From: Bifidobacterium oedipodis
Lineage (GTDB): Bacteria; Actinomycetota; Actinomycetes; Actinomycetales; Bifidobacteriaceae
Assembly: GCF_012932425.1 (NCBI RefSeq)
Contig: NZ_JAAIII010000001.1
Span: 124,001 to 188,000 of the forward strand
DNA: 64,000 bases
Reading direction: 5' to 3'
The position numbers and the translations under genes were made by a program. Positions 36,786-47,456 of the stretch are shown in pieces. Position 1 is the stretch's first letter. Every line of letters starts with the position of its first letter. Under the pieces are notes generated by a model, which saw only the letters and a program-made list of their open reading frames with translations, searched no databases and had not been told where the DNA came from.

Positions 36786-38312
36786 ATGGTCCCCATGAGT
36801 GTGGCGGAAGTTGCCCAAGCAGTCGGCGGTCGCCTGATTGGCGGCGACGGGCTTGGCAAGCCGGCAACAAGTGCCTTGAGCGATTCGCGCCAGGTGTGCG
36901 AGGGGTCGGTGTTCGTGGCCATTAAGGGCGAACGCGTGGATGGTCACGATTTTGTGGCTGGTTTGGCCGATCGCGGTGCCGTGGCGGCTATTGTCGACCA
37001 TGAGGTGCCGGATGCGGGACTGCCGCAGGTTGTGGTTGAGAACACGGTTGCGGCATTGGGGCAGCTCGCCAAGCACAATATTGCCCGCAGGCGCGCTATG
37101 GATGGTGACTTCGACATCATCGGCCTAACAGGTTCGGTCGGCAAAACCACCACCAAGGATCTGCTGGCCGCGCTGCTGGGCACTCTGGGTTCAACCGTGG
37201 CCCCGGTCGGCTCATTCAATAACGAGATTGGCTTGCCTCTTACTGCTCTCAAGGTCAATGAGGCCACCCGCTTCTTCGTAGCGGAAATGGGCGCCAACCA
37301 TCTGGGTGAGATCGCAGGGCTCACCCGTATCGCGCCGCCGGACACCGCCGTCGTGCTGAAAGTGGGAGTGGCGCATCTGGGGGAGTTCGGTTCACGGGAG
37401 CGCATCGCCCAAGCGAAAAGCGAAATCGTCACTGGTCTGGTGCCCACTGGCACCGCCGTGCTGAACGCCGACGACGAACATATCGTGCCGATGGCGGCTC
37501 TGGCACCCGCCGACGTGTTGTGGTTCGGCTTGGAGGGTACGTCTGAGACTGGTGAACAGGCGGCGAATGCGAATAAGGTGTACGCCGATCATATCGACGC
37601 GGACAGCGCCGATCACGCCCGCTTTACGCTGCATACGCCGGATGGTGCCGCCGTGCCGGTGCATCTGGGCATTCCCGGCCGTCACAATACGATGAACGCC
37701 CTGGCCGCAGCCACCGTGGCCTGGCATTACGGAATGAAGACCGAAGCTATTGCCGCAGGACTCAGCGCGCAGCGGACCATCAGCCCGCATCGTATGGCGA
37801 TCTCCACTGTGGAACGTGATTCAGCTTGCTTCACTCTGATCGATGACTCCTTCAACGCCAACCCCGACTCCATGAAAGCCGGTCTCGATGGTCTGAAGGC
37901 ATGGCGTCCCGCCGATAACGGCACCCCCTGGCGCATCGCAGTGCTGGGCGGCATGCTGGAACTTGGCGGCGACGAATCCGAACTGCATCGCCAGGTAGGT
38001 GCCTATGCGGCATCCCTGGATCTTGACGCGATTATCGCCGTCGGCTCGGCCGCCGATCAGCACTTGGATGAGCTGGCCCAAGCATTGGCTGAGGGAGCCG
38101 AAGGTACCGGAGGATCCGAACGGACTGCTGGCAGCGGTACGCAGGGCTCAGGCTCGTGTGACACATTGGTTTCCTGGGTGCATGGCACCGACCAAGCCGA
38201 TGCTTTGGTCACACGGCTGGCCAAGGAGCACGGCGATTGTGTGGTGCTGCTCAAAGGTTCGCACGCGTCAGGCCTGAGTGCTCTGGCACAATGCTGGACA
38301 ACAAAGAACTAA
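36786..38312 (+). CDS. murF: UDP-N-acetylmuramoyl-tripeptide-D-alanyl-D-alanine ligase
   Basis: A 508-residue cytoplasmic Mur ligase that adds D-Ala-D-Ala to the UDP-MurNAc tripeptide. Domain 1 ends near residue 105; the P-loop is GSVGKTT (116-122), preceded by IIGLT; the central domain has EMGANHLGEI and the hinge region LIDDSFNANPDSM, and the C-terminal domain the GGMLELG motif. A Gly/Ser/Thr-rich insertion (about 440-460) lies late in the C-terminal domain. GAGGAGACAAT precedes the ATG at 36786. It follows the MurE-like gene by 29 nt. Confidence 0.96.
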   Translation: MVPMSVAEVAQAVGGRLIGGDGLGKPATSALSDSRQVCEGSVFVAIKGERVDGHDFVAGLADRGAVAAIVDHEVPDAGLPQVVVENTVAALGQLAKHNIARRRAMDGDFDIIGLTGSVGKTTTKDLLAALLGTLGSTVAPVGSFNNEIGLPLTALKVNEATRFFVAEMGANHLGEIAGLTRIAPPDTAVVLKVGVAHLGEFGSRERIAQAKSEIVTGLVPTGTAVLNADDEHIVPMAALAPADVLWFGLEGTSETGEQAANANKVYADHIDADSADHARFTLHTPDGAAVPVHLGIPGRHNTMNALAAATVAWHYGMKTEAIAAGLSAQRTISPHRMAISTVERDSACFTLIDDSFNANPDSMKAGLDGLKAWRPADNGTPWRIAVLGGMLELGGDESELHRQVGAYAASLDLDAIIAVGSAADQHLDELAQALAEGAEGTGGSERTAGSGTQGSGSCDTLVSWVHGTDQADALVTRLAKEHGDCVVLLKGSHASGLSALAQCWTTKN

Positions 38313-38339
38313 AAGACGAAGAAGAAGAGGAAACTACTC

Positions 38340-39446
38340 GTGATTGCCCTGATTCTTGGAATGCTGGTGTCGCTGATCGTCACCATGATCGGCACCCCAC
38401 TGCTGATTCGACTGGTGCATAAACTGCATTATGGCCAGTACATCCGCCAGGATGGCCCCCAATCGCATCAGGTCAAGCGAGGCACGCCAACCCTTGGCGG
38501 CGTGGTTATCAACTTCGCAATCCTGCTGGGATGGGGCGCATCCGCGCTCTACCGGTATTTGCACAACGGCGACGTGCCCTCATGGTCGGCTGTGCTGGTG
38601 CTGTTTGCCATGCTCTCGATGGGTGTGCTGGGATTCATCGACGATTTCGCCAAGGTGCGCAAAAAACAGAATGAAGGCCTGACCGTAGCCGGTAAATTCA
38701 TTGGCCAGTTCATTTTCGCCACCGTCTATGCGGTGCTGGCACTGATCATTCCCACTAAAACCGGTCTGCCCTCCGCCCAAGCGGGCATGAGCTTCATTGA
38801 GCAGCCGTTCTTCTCCTTCGACTTCGCCGGCCGTGCGGTGGCGATCATCCTGTTCGTAATCTGGGTGAACTTCCTGATGACCGCCTGGACCAACGCCGTC
38901 AACCTCACCGACGGACTCGACGGACTGGCTGCAGGCTCCTCGATGATCTCCTTCACCGGCTTCGGCATCATCGCCTTTTGGGAAAGCTACCACATCAAGG
39001 GCGGCGGCCATGAAGGCTACACGTACGCCGTCTCCGACCCGCTGGATCTGACCATCATCGCCGTCTGCGCGGCAGTGGCCTGCTTCGGATTCCTGTGGTA
39101 CAACTCGAACCCCGCCTCCATCTTCATGGGTGACACCGGCTCTCTGGCCTTGGGTGGCCTGTTCGCGGCCATGTCCATCGCCACACACACCGAATTCCTT
39201 GCAGTGATTCTGGGTGGCCTGTATGTGATGGAAGCCATGAGCGACGTGATTCAGGTCGGCTATTTCAAGATGACGCATAAGCGTGTGTTCAAGATGGCAC
39301 CGATCCATCATCATTTTGAGCTCAAAGGATGGAGTGAAGGCAAGGTGGTAGTGCGGTTCTGGATGATCGAACTCATCTTCGTGCTGATCGCCTTGGTGAT
39401 TTTCTACTGCGATTGGGCGAACCGTTCGGGATTGCTGTTCGGCTGA
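38340..39446 (+). CDS. mraY: Phospho-MurNAc-pentapeptide transferase
   Basis: A 368-residue polytopic membrane enzyme that makes lipid I from UDP-MurNAc-pentapeptide and undecaprenyl phosphate. About ten membrane segments; active-site motifs are GTPTLGG near the N terminus, FIDDFAK, NLTDGLDGLA and the late HHHFEL. It starts with GTG at 38340, after AGAAGAGGAAAC. The gap to murD (149 nt) holds GGCGGC-rich simple sequence and nothing else obvious. Confidence 0.97.
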   Translation: MIALILGMLVSLIVTMIGTPLLIRLVHKLHYGQYIRQDGPQSHQVKRGTPTLGGVVINFAILLGWGASALYRYLHNGDVPSWSAVLVLFAMLSMGVLGFIDDFAKVRKKQNEGLTVAGKFIGQFIFATVYAVLALIIPTKTGLPSAQAGMSFIEQPFFSFDFAGRAVAIILFVIWVNFLMTAWTNAVNLTDGLDGLAAGSSMISFTGFGIIAFWESYHIKGGGHEGYTYAVSDPLDLTIIAVCAAVACFGFLWYNSNPASIFMGDTGSLALGGLFAAMSIATHTEFLAVILGGLYVMEAMSDVIQVGYFKMTHKRVFKMAPIHHHFELKGWSEGKVVVRFWMIELIFVLIALVIFYCDWANRSGLLFG

Positions 39447-39595
39447 TCACGTTGGCGGCGCTGGCGGCGCTGGCGGTTGATGATTGCCGCTGGTAGTCGT
39501 TGGTAGTCGCACAGCAATGCGCAGGCGATACATTCATCAGCGATAATCAATTCCCATAACCCCACGATGAGGCAAGCAAGGACTAAGGAGCAACA

Positions 39596-41041
39596 ATGCA
39601 GGTAGCGGATAGCACGGTGGTAATTGCCGGACTGGGCGTATCGGGAACCAATCTGGCCGAAGTGCTGAAGGAACGCGGCGCGCATGTGATCGGCGTCGAC
39701 GAGAAGAAGCCCGGTGCCGATCTTGATTCGTTCGATAAGGTGGATTGGGATTCGGTCGACTATGTGATGGCCTCGCCGGTGTTCAACCCACGCACCCCGT
39801 TCATCCTCGAAGCGCAACGACGGGGCATTCCGGTGATGAGCGAAGTCGAATTCGCCTGGAGACTGCGCGTGAACAACGCTCGCACCGGGCATCCGGCAGC
39901 ATGGGTGGGCATCACCGGCACGAACGGTAAAACCTCCACCACCGAGATGACCTCCGTCATGCTCACCGCATGCGGGTATGACGCGCCAACGGCCGGCAAT
40001 ATCGCCTCCGGCAACATGGATATGGCCCTTTCCAGATGCGCGGTCAACCCACAGCATGATGTGTTGTGCGTTGAGCTGAGCTCCTTCCAACTGCATTTCA
40101 CCGATTCGCTGGCACTCGACTGTGCGGCCATCACCAATATCGCCGACGATCACCTCGACTGGCACGGCGGTCGTGCGAACTATGCCGCCGACAAGGCCAA
40201 GGTGTTCCATAACGCTCGTCGCGTAATCGTCTACAATGCGCAGGATAGCTTGGTCAGCGAGCTTGCCGCCTCTGCGAAAACCGCTGAAGGCTGCCGCAAA
40301 GTGGGATTCACGCTGGAAAGCCCGCAGGTGGGCCAGATCGGCATCGTTGATGGCTGGATTGTGGACAACAGCGGTATTGCCTCGGGCAAGCCCGGCGACA
40401 TGGTCAAGCTTGCGCCACTGGCCGAGTTCACTCATCTGACGGAGCCGGACGGCACTCCCTACCCGCATTTGGTGGCCGACGCATTAACCGCACTGGCCCT
40501 GGTGCTCGGCATGGGCGCGGCCTTGGACAAGGCGCTGGAAGCGCTTAAGGCCTTCGCGCCCGGCGGCCATCGCATCCAAACCGTGGCCGAGGCACAGGTG
40601 GACGGTGGCACGATTCGTTTCGTGGACGATTCCAAAGCCACCAATGGTCACGCCGCCAACGCTTCGCTATCCAGCTTCCCGGCGAAATCCGTAGTCTGGA
40701 TTGCCGGCGGACTGGCCAAAGGCAGCCGTTTCGAACAGCTCGTGAAGGATCAGGCACATACCATCAAAGCGGCTGTGATCATTGGCAAGGATCAACAGCC
40801 CATGCTGGACGCATTTGCATCTCAAGCGCCGGATATTCCGATCACTGTTATCGATCCTGCTGACGACGGAACGGTTATGGCTCGCGCCGTTGAGGCCTGC
40901 GGCACTTATGCCACTGCCGGGGATGTGGTGCTGATGGCACCGGCCTGCGCTTCGATGGACCAGTTCAAGTCCTATGCGGATCGTGGCAACCAATTCGCTT
41001 CGGCGGCGAACGACTGGGCTCTTGCGCATGGCAAGAACTAA
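39596..41041 (+). CDS. murD: UDP-N-acetylmuramoylalanine-D-glutamate ligase
   Basis: A 481-residue cytoplasmic Mur ligase. N-terminal Rossmann motif [12 protein letters not shown]-loop GTNGKTST (108-115), central ELSSFQL and [11 protein letters not shown], and C-terminal [11 protein letters not shown] with WIAGGLAKG identify MurD. AAGGAGCAAC precedes the ATG at 39596. Its end overlaps the ftsW start by 14 nt. Confidence 0.97.
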   Translation: MQVADSTVVIAGLGVSGTNLAEVLKERGAHVIGVDEKKPGADLDSFDKVDWDSVDYVMASPVFNPRTPFILEAQRRGIPVMSEVEFAWRLRVNNARTGHPAAWVGITGTNGKTSTTEMTSVMLTACGYDAPTAGNIASGNMDMALSRCAVNPQHDVLCVELSSFQLHFTDSLALDCAAITNIADDHLDWHGGRANYAADKAKVFHNARRVIVYNAQDSLVSELAASAKTAEGCRKVGFTLESPQVGQIGIVDGWIVDNSGIASGKPGDMVKLAPLAEFTHLTEPDGTPYPHLVADALTALALVLGMGAALDKALEALKAFAPGGHRIQTVAEAQVDGGTIRFVDDSKATNGHAANASLSSFPAKSVVWIAGGLAKGSRFEQLVKDQAHTIKAAVIIGKDQQPMLDAFASQAPDIPITVIDPADDGTVMARAVEACGTYATAGDVVLMAPACASMDQFKSYADRGNQFASAANDWALAHGKN

Positions 41042-42242
41042 AACTTCCGGCAAGGCCACGTCACACGACGTCAAGCCGGCCCTGAGCATCACCGACTACA
41101 CAGGCTGGCGCGGCCTGCTCAACCCCCTGTGGTGCTATCACGGCTTCCGCGTGGCCGTGGTCGGCTTGACCAGCTTCGGCCTGATCATGGTGTTTTCCAG
41201 TTCCACAGTCACCATGACCTCGCAAGGCAAGTCCCCATTCGTTCAGCTGCTGAGTCAAGGTGCCTTCTGCATCATCGGCGCTGTGCTTGGCTTTATTGCC
41301 ATGCTGATGCCGGTGCTGTTCTGGAAACGCGTGGGTGCCTTGATCATGATCTTTGCTGTGATTTTGCAAGGACTGACCTTTACGCCGTTGGGCACGGACG
41401 TGTATGGCAACCGAGGATGGCTGAACCTTGGGGTCACCACCATTCAGCCCGCCGAATTCATGAAATTCGCCCTCTGCGTTTGGCTGCCTTCGTCACTGGC
41501 CTCTTGCAAGGTGATGTACCGCAAAGAAGGCGTCAAAGCCTATCGTGTGCCCCTGATCGGCTATCTGCTGGGACTTGGTCTGGTAGTGGGGGGCAAGGAT
41601 CTCGGTACTGCGATGATTCTTATCTTCATCGGTGTGGTGGCGCTGCTGATCTCCGGATTCCCATTGAAATGGATGGCATTGGGTGCACTGGTTGCGGCAG
41701 TCGGCGTCGCTGCGCTGGTGATTTCCAGCCCCAATCGTATGCGCCGTATTTTCGCCGCCTATGGCGACTGCTCGTCAGCCGACGCGCAAAGCGTATGCTA
41801 TCAATCCATCCATGCCAACTATGCCATCGCCTCCGGCGGTCTGCTGGGCGTCGGTATTGGCAATTCGCGTGAGAAATGGAATTATCTGCCGGCCGCGCAC
41901 AACGATTTCATCTATGCGGTGATCGGTGAGGAAACCGGTTTTGTGGGATGCATGATCGTGCTGCTGTTCTTCGTGATTCTCGGCTGGTGCATGATCGCCG
42001 TGGCTTTGCAGGTCAGCGATCGATATGTCTCCATGGTGCTGATGTGCATCACCATTTGGATTGTGGGCCAAGCGTTGGTCAACATCGGCGTGGTCGTTGG
42101 CGTGTTCCCTGTGCTGGGCGTGCCGATGCCCTTCGTCTCCGCCGGCGGATCATCGATGATCATGTGCCTGAGCGCCGCAGGCTTGGCAACAGGCATGATG
42201 CGCTCCCAGCCACAGATTCGGCAGGCACGACAAAGCGCATAA
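41028..42242 (+). CDS. ftsW: Septal peptidoglycan polymerase FtsW
   Basis: A 404-residue SEDS-family membrane enzyme that polymerises lipid II with FtsI. About ten membrane segments. Conserved features: GNRGWLNLG and [10 protein letters not shown] before the middle, [11 protein letters not shown], the catalytic-region [40 protein letters not shown] region, and the C-terminal [12 protein letters not shown]. The chosen start MARTKTSG lies inside murD; an upstream GTG/ATG at 40974 would add 18 residues from the murD frame overlap and seems less likely. Confidence 0.95.
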   Translation: MARTKTSGKATSHDVKPALSITDYTGWRGLLNPLWCYHGFRVAVVGLTSFGLIMVFSSSTVTMTSQGKSPFVQLLSQGAFCIIGAVLGFIAMLMPVLFWKRVGALIMIFAVILQGLTFTPLGTDVYGNRGWLNLGVTTIQPAEFMKFALCVWLPSSLASCKVMYRKEGVKAYRVPLIGYLLGLGLVVGGKDLGTAMILIFIGVVALLISGFPLKWMALGALVAAVGVAALVISSPNRMRRIFAAYGDCSSADAQSVCYQSIHANYAIASGGLLGVGIGNSREKWNYLPAAHNDFIYAVIGEETGFVGCMIVLLFFVILGWCMIAVALQVSDRYVSMVLMCITIWIVGQALVNIGVVVGVFPVLGVPMPFVSAGGSSMIMCLSAAGLATGMMRSQPQIRQARQSA

Positions 42243-42349
42243 TCACGCATAATCATACGTAGAGCACGGCATCACATGCAGCGAAATCACCATGAAATTA
42301 CTATGGATGCTGCAGCGACAAGGAAGACCAGGAAACGGACGGAAGAACT

Positions 42350-43531
42350 ATGAGCAACCACACATCACATGCACCGCATATCGTTCTCGCAGGCGGTGGC
42401 ACCGCCGGGCATGTCAACCCGCTGCTGGCGGTCGCCGGTGCCATCCGCAGCATTGAACCGCAGGCGCAGGTCACGGTGATCGGCACTGCCGTTGGCTTGG
42501 AGAAAGATCTCGTGCCACAGGCCGGACTGGAACTCGACACCATCGAAAAGGTGCCGTTCCCGCGCCGGCCCAATCTGTACATGCTCAAATTCCCCGGCAA
42601 ATGGAAGCGTGAAACCGCCAAGGTGCGTGCCATTCTCGAAGCTCGCCAGGCCGATGTGGTCGCAGGATTCGGCGGCTATGCTTCCGCACCTGTGTATGCC
42701 ACCGCACACCGGATGGGCATTCCGATCGCCATCAACGAACAGAACGCGCGCGCGGGCATGGCCAATAAGCTCGGTGCCCGTTGGGCCGATTACATCGGTG
42801 TTGTGTACGAAGGCTCCGGTCTGAACGCGCGCAAGGGCGCAACACTGGAGCGTGTCGGACTGCCGTTGCGCCCGGCAATCGCCGAATTGAGCCGCAGCAT
42901 CGAATCCGATCGGGATGGTGTGCGTCGCAAGGCCGCCGCTGAACTGGGCGTGGATCCCAATCGTCCGCTCGTACTGGTCACCGGTGGGTCTCTGGGCGCG
43001 CAAAGCCTCAACCGTGCCATCGCCGCTTCGGCCAAAGAACTGTTGGCGCACGCGCAGATTATTCACCTGACCGGACGCGGCAAAATCGATGAGGTACGTG
43101 AATTGGTGTCTGCTTCGGCTGGCAGCGATGTGCTGTCCGGCGTTGGAGAGCAGTCGGCCGGTCAAGGCGATTACCATACAGCTGAATATCTCGAACGCAT
43201 CGATCTGGCGTTCGCCTGCGCCGATCTGGTGATTTGCCGTGCTGGTGCGGGCTCGGTATCCGAGCTTGCGGCGCTCGGCTTGCCCGCCATCTATGTGCCA
43301 CTGCCAATTGGCAACGGCGAACAGCGCTTCAACGCCGAACCCGTAGTCAATGCCGGAGGCGGACTGATGGTGGCAGACCGCGATCTAACGCCGGCATGGG
43401 TGCGCGATCATGTGCCCGCACTGCTGGCCGATCGTCAGCGTCTTGCCCAGCTGGGACGTAACGCTTGGGGCTACGGCATTCGTAATGCTGCCGAAGTCAT
43501 GGCCAAGCGCATCCTCGAACTGGCGCGCTGA
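42350..43531 (+). CDS. murG: Lipid II synthase (GlcNAc transferase) MurG
   Basis: A 393-residue GT28 enzyme at the inner face of the membrane that converts lipid I to lipid II. The glycine-rich [10 protein letters not shown], then [18 protein letters not shown], the donor-site [10 protein letters not shown] and late [19 protein letters not shown] are all present. An insert with [17 protein letters not shown] before the UDP-GlcNAc site is longer than in E. coli. GGAAGAACT precedes the ATG at 42350. The next gene starts 278 nt later; that stretch shows nothing convincing. Confidence 0.96.
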   Translation: MSNHTSHAPHIVLAGGGTAGHVNPLLAVAGAIRSIEPQAQVTVIGTAVGLEKDLVPQAGLELDTIEKVPFPRRPNLYMLKFPGKWKRETAKVRAILEARQADVVAGFGGYASAPVYATAHRMGIPIAINEQNARAGMANKLGARWADYIGVVYEGSGLNARKGATLERVGLPLRPAIAELSRSIESDRDGVRRKAAAELGVDPNRPLVLVTGGSLGAQSLNRAIAASAKELLAHAQIIHLTGRGKIDEVRELVSASAGSDVLSGVGEQSAGQGDYHTAEYLERIDLAFACADLVICRAGAGSVSELAALGLPAIYVPLPIGNGEQRFNAEPVVNAGGGLMVADRDLTPAWVRDHVPALLADRQRLAQLGRNAWGYGIRNAAEVMAKRILELAR

Positions 43532-43808
43532 GCACTGAACCACCGAGCGCTAGCCTCACTGATCGTTAGCCCCACCGAGCACTGACCTACCGAGTCGCCG
43601 GGGCTCGCGTCTTGACTCATTCCTGCAGTCCGCTGTCGGCGGCACGGTACCGTATCGTGCCGCACTGTATCGCACCCAACGCAAGCCAATGCATTTCAAC
43701 AATACGAACGACGATGTGTCACCAGTGTGAGACCTTGTCGTTAGCCGGTATTTGGCGCGGGGTGCGACCATAATATAGGCGTTACACACATCCCGCAAGG
43801 AGCTGTCA

Positions 43809-45389
43809 TTGTCTTCGTCATCGTCCTGTGAAGAACCCATCGTGCTGGATCCAACCCATGCAGCATTCGCACCCGAAGCGCGTCCGGCCGACCTTGGCCC
43901 CACCCACTTCATCGGCATCGGAGGTGCCGGCATGAGCGTGCTAGCCGAAATGCTGAACGCCGAAGGTGTGGCGGTGGACGGTTCCGACCGCGAACGCAGC
44001 AGCAAAACCGATCGCTTGCAGGCGCTCGGTATCCGCGTGGAATTTGGCCAACGGCCTGAGAATGTTGCCGGGGCGCGCACGGTGGTCTATTCCAGCGCCA
44101 TCAAACCCGATAATCCCGAAATCGTGGAGGCGCAGGCTGCGGGCGCGCACATCGTGCACCGCAGCGATATTCTCGCATTGCTGATGAACGGCAAACGTGC
44201 TGTCACTGTGGCCGGTGCGCACGGCAAAACCACCACAAGCTCCATGCTGTCCCATATTCTTGTATCCCTTGGCGCTGATCCGAGCTATGCCATTGGTGGT
44301 GCCATCCAAGGGCCCGATGGCACCACGCTGGATGGCGGTCACGCCGGCAAAGGATCGGTGCTGGTTGCCGAAGCGGACGAATCCGACGGCAGTTTCGCCA
44401 AATATCATCCAGCTATTGCCATTATTACCAATGCCGAGGCTGACCATCTCGACCATTACGGCGATGAGGCACATTATCGCGCAGCTTTTGTAAACCATGC
44501 CGGTCACGCTTGTGAGCATGTGCTGGTGTGCGCTGATGACCCTGACGCACTGGCCGTCGTTGCCGCCCTGCCTGCCGAAGTCAAGGCACGTACCGTGCTT
44601 TATGGCACTGCGCCGGCCGACCAACTGGTTGGTGACGAAGACATGCGTGCGAGTGTGGACGTGTCGATGCTGAAGGCCTATGTGCATATCGACTCTGAGC
44701 GTGAATCGGCCGGCAGCGGATTGGAAAGCTTCACCCTGCATCTGCCTGCGGCCTTGACTGGGGGAGCGGACATCGACCAGCCTGTCGCATTGCGTGTGCC
44801 CGGCATCCATAACGCCCGCAATGCCGCAGCCGCAATCACCGCCGCCGTGCTGCTTGGTGAGGATGCGGATGCCGCGGCTGAGGCAGCCGGCACCTTCCTT
44901 GGCGCGGCGCGACGCTTCCAGATTCGCGGCACTGTCAAGCAGGTCACCGTAGTGGACGACTATGCACATCATCCCACTGAAATCGCCGCGTTGCTCGACG
45001 CCGCTCGACGTCGCTACCCGGACTCCACGATTCGCGTGATCTTCCAGCCGCACCTGTTCTCTCGTACCAAGTTCTTCGCCAAGCAATTCGCCGAAGCGTT
45101 GGCCAAGGCCGATGATGTGATTGTCACCGGCATTTTCCCTGCCCGCGAGAAGCAGGCTGATTTCCCGGATATCAACGCCTCCACCATCGTCGAGGCGGCG
45201 GCCGGGCTGAAAAATGCCGATCAGGGCCAGTGGATTCAGCCGGTTGAAGATATGCGTTTGGCGGCTGGAATGATGGCCATGCGCGCTCATCACGGCGATG
45301 TGGTGTTCACTGTAGGTGCCGGAGACGTCACCGAAATGGGACGTGTGCTGCTCGCTGCGCTTGAGGCGCATCGCGAAAGTTGCGAGTGA
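43809..45389 (+). CDS. murC: UDP-N-acetylmuramate-L-alanine ligase
   Basis: A 526-residue cytoplasmic Mur ligase. It starts with TTG at 43809, a choice supported by AAGGAG 7 nt upstream and by lack of another start before the domain. The Rossmann motif is HFIGIGGAGMSVLAEML, P-loop AGAHGKTTTSS (135-145), central EADESDGSF and NAEADHLDHYG, hinge DDYAHHPTEI and C-terminal FQPHLFSRTKFF. It overlaps ftsQ by 1 nt (TGATG). Confidence 0.96.
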   Translation: MSSSSSCEEPIVLDPTHAAFAPEARPADLGPTHFIGIGGAGMSVLAEMLNAEGVAVDGSDRERSSKTDRLQALGIRVEFGQRPENVAGARTVVYSSAIKPDNPEIVEAQAAGAHIVHRSDILALLMNGKRAVTVAGAHGKTTTSSMLSHILVSLGADPSYAIGGAIQGPDGTTLDGGHAGKGSVLVAEADESDGSFAKYHPAIAIITNAEADHLDHYGDEAHYRAAFVNHAGHACEHVLVCADDPDALAVVAALPAEVKARTVLYGTAPADQLVGDEDMRASVDVSMLKAYVHIDSERESAGSGLESFTLHLPAALTGGADIDQPVALRVPGIHNARNAAAAITAAVLLGEDADAAAEAAGTFLGAARRFQIRGTVKQVTVVDDYAHHPTEIAALLDAARRRYPDSTIRVIFQPHLFSRTKFFAKQFAEALAKADDVIVTGIFPAREKQADFPDINASTIVEAAAGLKNADQGQWIQPVEDMRLAAGMMAMRAHHGDVVFTVGAGDVTEMGRVLLAALEAHRESCE

Positions 45390-46648
45390 TGGCCGGGCGC
45401 AAGATCAGCTCGTCATCCGGCGGCAGTGCCAGGTCTTCAGGCAACGCCAAGTTTTCGGGCAGTGCTAGGACTTCGAGTAGTGGCAAGCTTTCGGGCACTG
45501 CGCGAACTTCGGGCGGCACTAGGTCGCTCAGCGGTGCCAAATCCTTGAAAAAAGGCAAGCCCTTAGGCAATGTTAAGGCAAACGGGCATATCAGAACCAC
45601 GAAGTCGGTGCGCACGCGTGATGTTGTTAAGCGCACTGGCTCCGCGGCCGCTCACACTCCCCGAAAGCCGCGTGCCGTCGAATCTCACGCACCGCAGACT
45701 CGCCAGTCCGCGTCGCCCCGCAGCGTGCGCACCACTCGTTCCGTTGCCGCGCAAGCGGTGCCTGACACCAAGGCCGTAACCCAAGCCAAGGGGGAGTCGG
45801 GTGCCTTTGTGGATGCCCGCGCGCTGCGCAGCGAAGACTATGTCACCGAAACGTTGCGGCAGACCGCTGGCTCACTGGGCATCGCTTCACGGCCTAAAGT
45901 GGTGGATTTCAGTGAAAGGTCTCGGGAGCGCAAGCGTGCGAGCCTGCGCGTTATCGCTATCCGCACGGCGGCGGTACTTGCATCTCTCGCTGTGCTGGGC
46001 GCACTGATTTGGCTGCTGTTCTTCTCTACCGTGTTTCGTTTGGAAACATCGGCAATTAGTGTGTCCGGCGCCAACGAATGGGTCAGCGAGCAGACGATTC
46101 GTCAGATTGCGGACGGACAGGCAGGCAAGTCACTGTTTTTGGTATCCACTGATGAGGTATCCGATCAGTTGAAGGAGATTCCCGGCGTCAGCGAGGCCAA
46201 GGTGTCCAAACAGTTCCCCAAATCGATGAGTGTGGAGGTTAAGGCGCAAAAGCCAGCGGCCATGCTGAAGGCAGGTGATACGCTTACCGCCGTGGATTCC
46301 AAGGCGCGTGTGCTCAATTCGGTGTCTGACGCGAACGCCAATGGCATTCCCGTTATCGAAGTGCGCAATGTTGAGACCAGCTTGAAGAACCAGTCGGTGA
46401 AGGAGGCGCTGACCATTCTGGGCGCCTTGCCTGAATCAATGCGGCAGTCGATTACCAAGGTCACCGCCGAAACCCAGGATTCCATCACCACCACGTTGAA
46501 CGACGGCCAACGTGTTATTGTATGGGGCGACTCCTCTGAACTGAAGCTCAAAATGGCTGTGGTCGACAAAATCATCAACGATCCGAACGTGATCGGCGAC
46601 AAAACGCAGGTGGATGTTTCTGCGCCGCTCAAACCCATCATCAAATAG
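45389..46648 (+). CDS. ftsQ: Cell division protein FtsQ
   Basis: A 419-residue bitopic protein. The N-terminal 185 residues are cytoplasmic, unstructured and unusually long, rich in Ser, Gly, Thr and Arg with a repeat-like run of SGxAxxS units (45395-45540). One membrane helix follows (about 190-212), then a POTRA domain (about 218-290: ISVSGANEWVSEQTIRQIA) and the beta domain. It recruits FtsL and FtsW/FtsI to the divisome. The start ATG overlaps the murC stop. It is the last protein-coding gene of the cluster. Confidence 0.9.
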   Translation: MAGRKISSSSGGSARSSGNAKFSGSARTSSSGKLSGTARTSGGTRSLSGAKSLKKGKPLGNVKANGHIRTTKSVRTRDVVKRTGSAAAHTPRKPRAVESHAPQTRQSASPRSVRTTRSVAAQAVPDTKAVTQAKGESGAFVDARALRSEDYVTETLRQTAGSLGIASRPKVVDFSERSRERKRASLRVIAIRTAAVLASLAVLGALIWLLFFSTVFRLETSAISVSGANEWVSEQTIRQIADGQAGKSLFLVSTDEVSDQLKEIPGVSEAKVSKQFPKSMSVEVKAQKPAAMLKAGDTLTAVDSKARVLNSVSDANANGIPVIEVRNVETSLKNQSVKEALTILGALPESMRQSITKVTAETQDSITTTLNDGQRVIVWGDSSELKLKMAVVDKIINDPNVIGDKTQVDVSAPLKPIIK

Positions 46649-46772
46649 TCGGATAGGCGGGCGGTTCACAGGCGGCCCAGGCCGCTTATTAACCCGTCCA
46701 AGAACTGGGATGCAGTTCACAGCGGGGCCCGTTGTTCTTTCGTTGTTCGCTGATGTTCGTCTCTGGCGGAAT

Positions 46773-46801
46773 TTGGCGATTGGAGCCGGAAGGTGTACGA
46801 T
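46773..46801 (+). promoter_or_regulatory. Candidate ssrA promoter
   Basis: TTGGCG (46773-46778), 17 nt, then TACGAT (46796-46801). The mature tmRNA 5' end lies 60 nt downstream, so a leader would be removed by RNase P. Reasonable hexamers but unproven. Confidence 0.4.
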
Positions 46802-46861
46802 GAAACGTCCGAGCGCATATGGTGTGCCGCATGTGTTCGGAAAGCTTGATAATTCAAGATT

Positions 46862-47255
46862 GGGGCCGATCGGTTTCGACGGTGATCTGTTCGTCGCAGG
46901 GAAGCGTGCCGAGAACGCAGGGTCCACTCGTGGATGTCCCCTGCAAAAGAATAAGTGCTAAATCTAACCGCACTGAGTTCGCTCTCGCTGCCTGAGCTTC
47001 GCGCCAGGATTAACCAGTGAGCAGCCGCTCCGTTCACTCTCTCTCGTCTTCGGGGAGAAGCTGAGCGTCGTTAAGAAGACTTGCTGATGCAGCTGAGCTT
47101 CAGGGCTGTGTCGGGACTTTAACTGCAGATATGCCCGCCATCAGTTGTCTGCGACATAGATGGGGGCAGAAAAACTGCCAAATGGTCAGCAGACTACGCA
47201 CGTAGAAGACTGTGGGCTCGGTCACCGGACCGGGGTTCAATTCCCCGCGGCTCCA
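46862..47255 (+). ncRNA. ssrA: tmRNA
   Basis: A transfer-messenger RNA that rescues stalled ribosomes. The 5' end (GGGGCCGATCGGTTTCGAC) pairs with the 3' end (CGGCTCC, 47248-47254) as an acceptor stem with one G-U. The T arm is a GGGG/CCCC stem around TTCAATT at 47232-47246. The tag frame reads AKSNRTEFALAA followed by TGA (46957-46995), the tag I recall for bifidobacteria. The genome continues ACTA rather than ACCA after the acceptor stem, so CCA would be added by the nucleotidyltransferase. A terminator follows. Confidence 0.96.
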
Positions 47256-47262
47256 CTATTGT

Positions 47263-47289
47263 AAACCCGCTGGAAACAGCGGGTTTTTC
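47263..47289 (+). terminator. Terminator after ssrA
   Basis: A 10-bp perfect stem (47263-47272 with 47277-47286) with a GAAA tetraloop, followed by TTC; the right arm ends in a run of five T. Confidence 0.92.
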
Positions 47290-47456
47290 TGTATTTTCAA
47301 GCGTTTGCGCCATTTTGTATATTCTCTTACGCTCCGTAAAGTCTCTCAGTTTTTCTTTTGTCTGCCAAAAATGTGGGCAGGATGTGGGCAGAATGGGCGG
47401 ACGATACCATTGGTATGCACACATGTGCATACGGATGACTGGAAGGATATAAGGGC

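Noticed and set aside
43941-45371. 476-codon open frame on the minus strand across murC
   Set aside because: Exact antisense of a well-conserved gene, no start signals, composition typical of a reverse-strand shadow.
46614-46961. Plus-strand frame overlapping the 5' part of the tmRNA gene
   Set aside because: It runs from the ftsQ end into a structured RNA gene; the RNA explains the sequence.
47194-47258. tRNA-like sequence with a T arm
   Set aside because: It is the 3' half of the tmRNA acceptor domain and not a separate tRNA; no anticodon arm.
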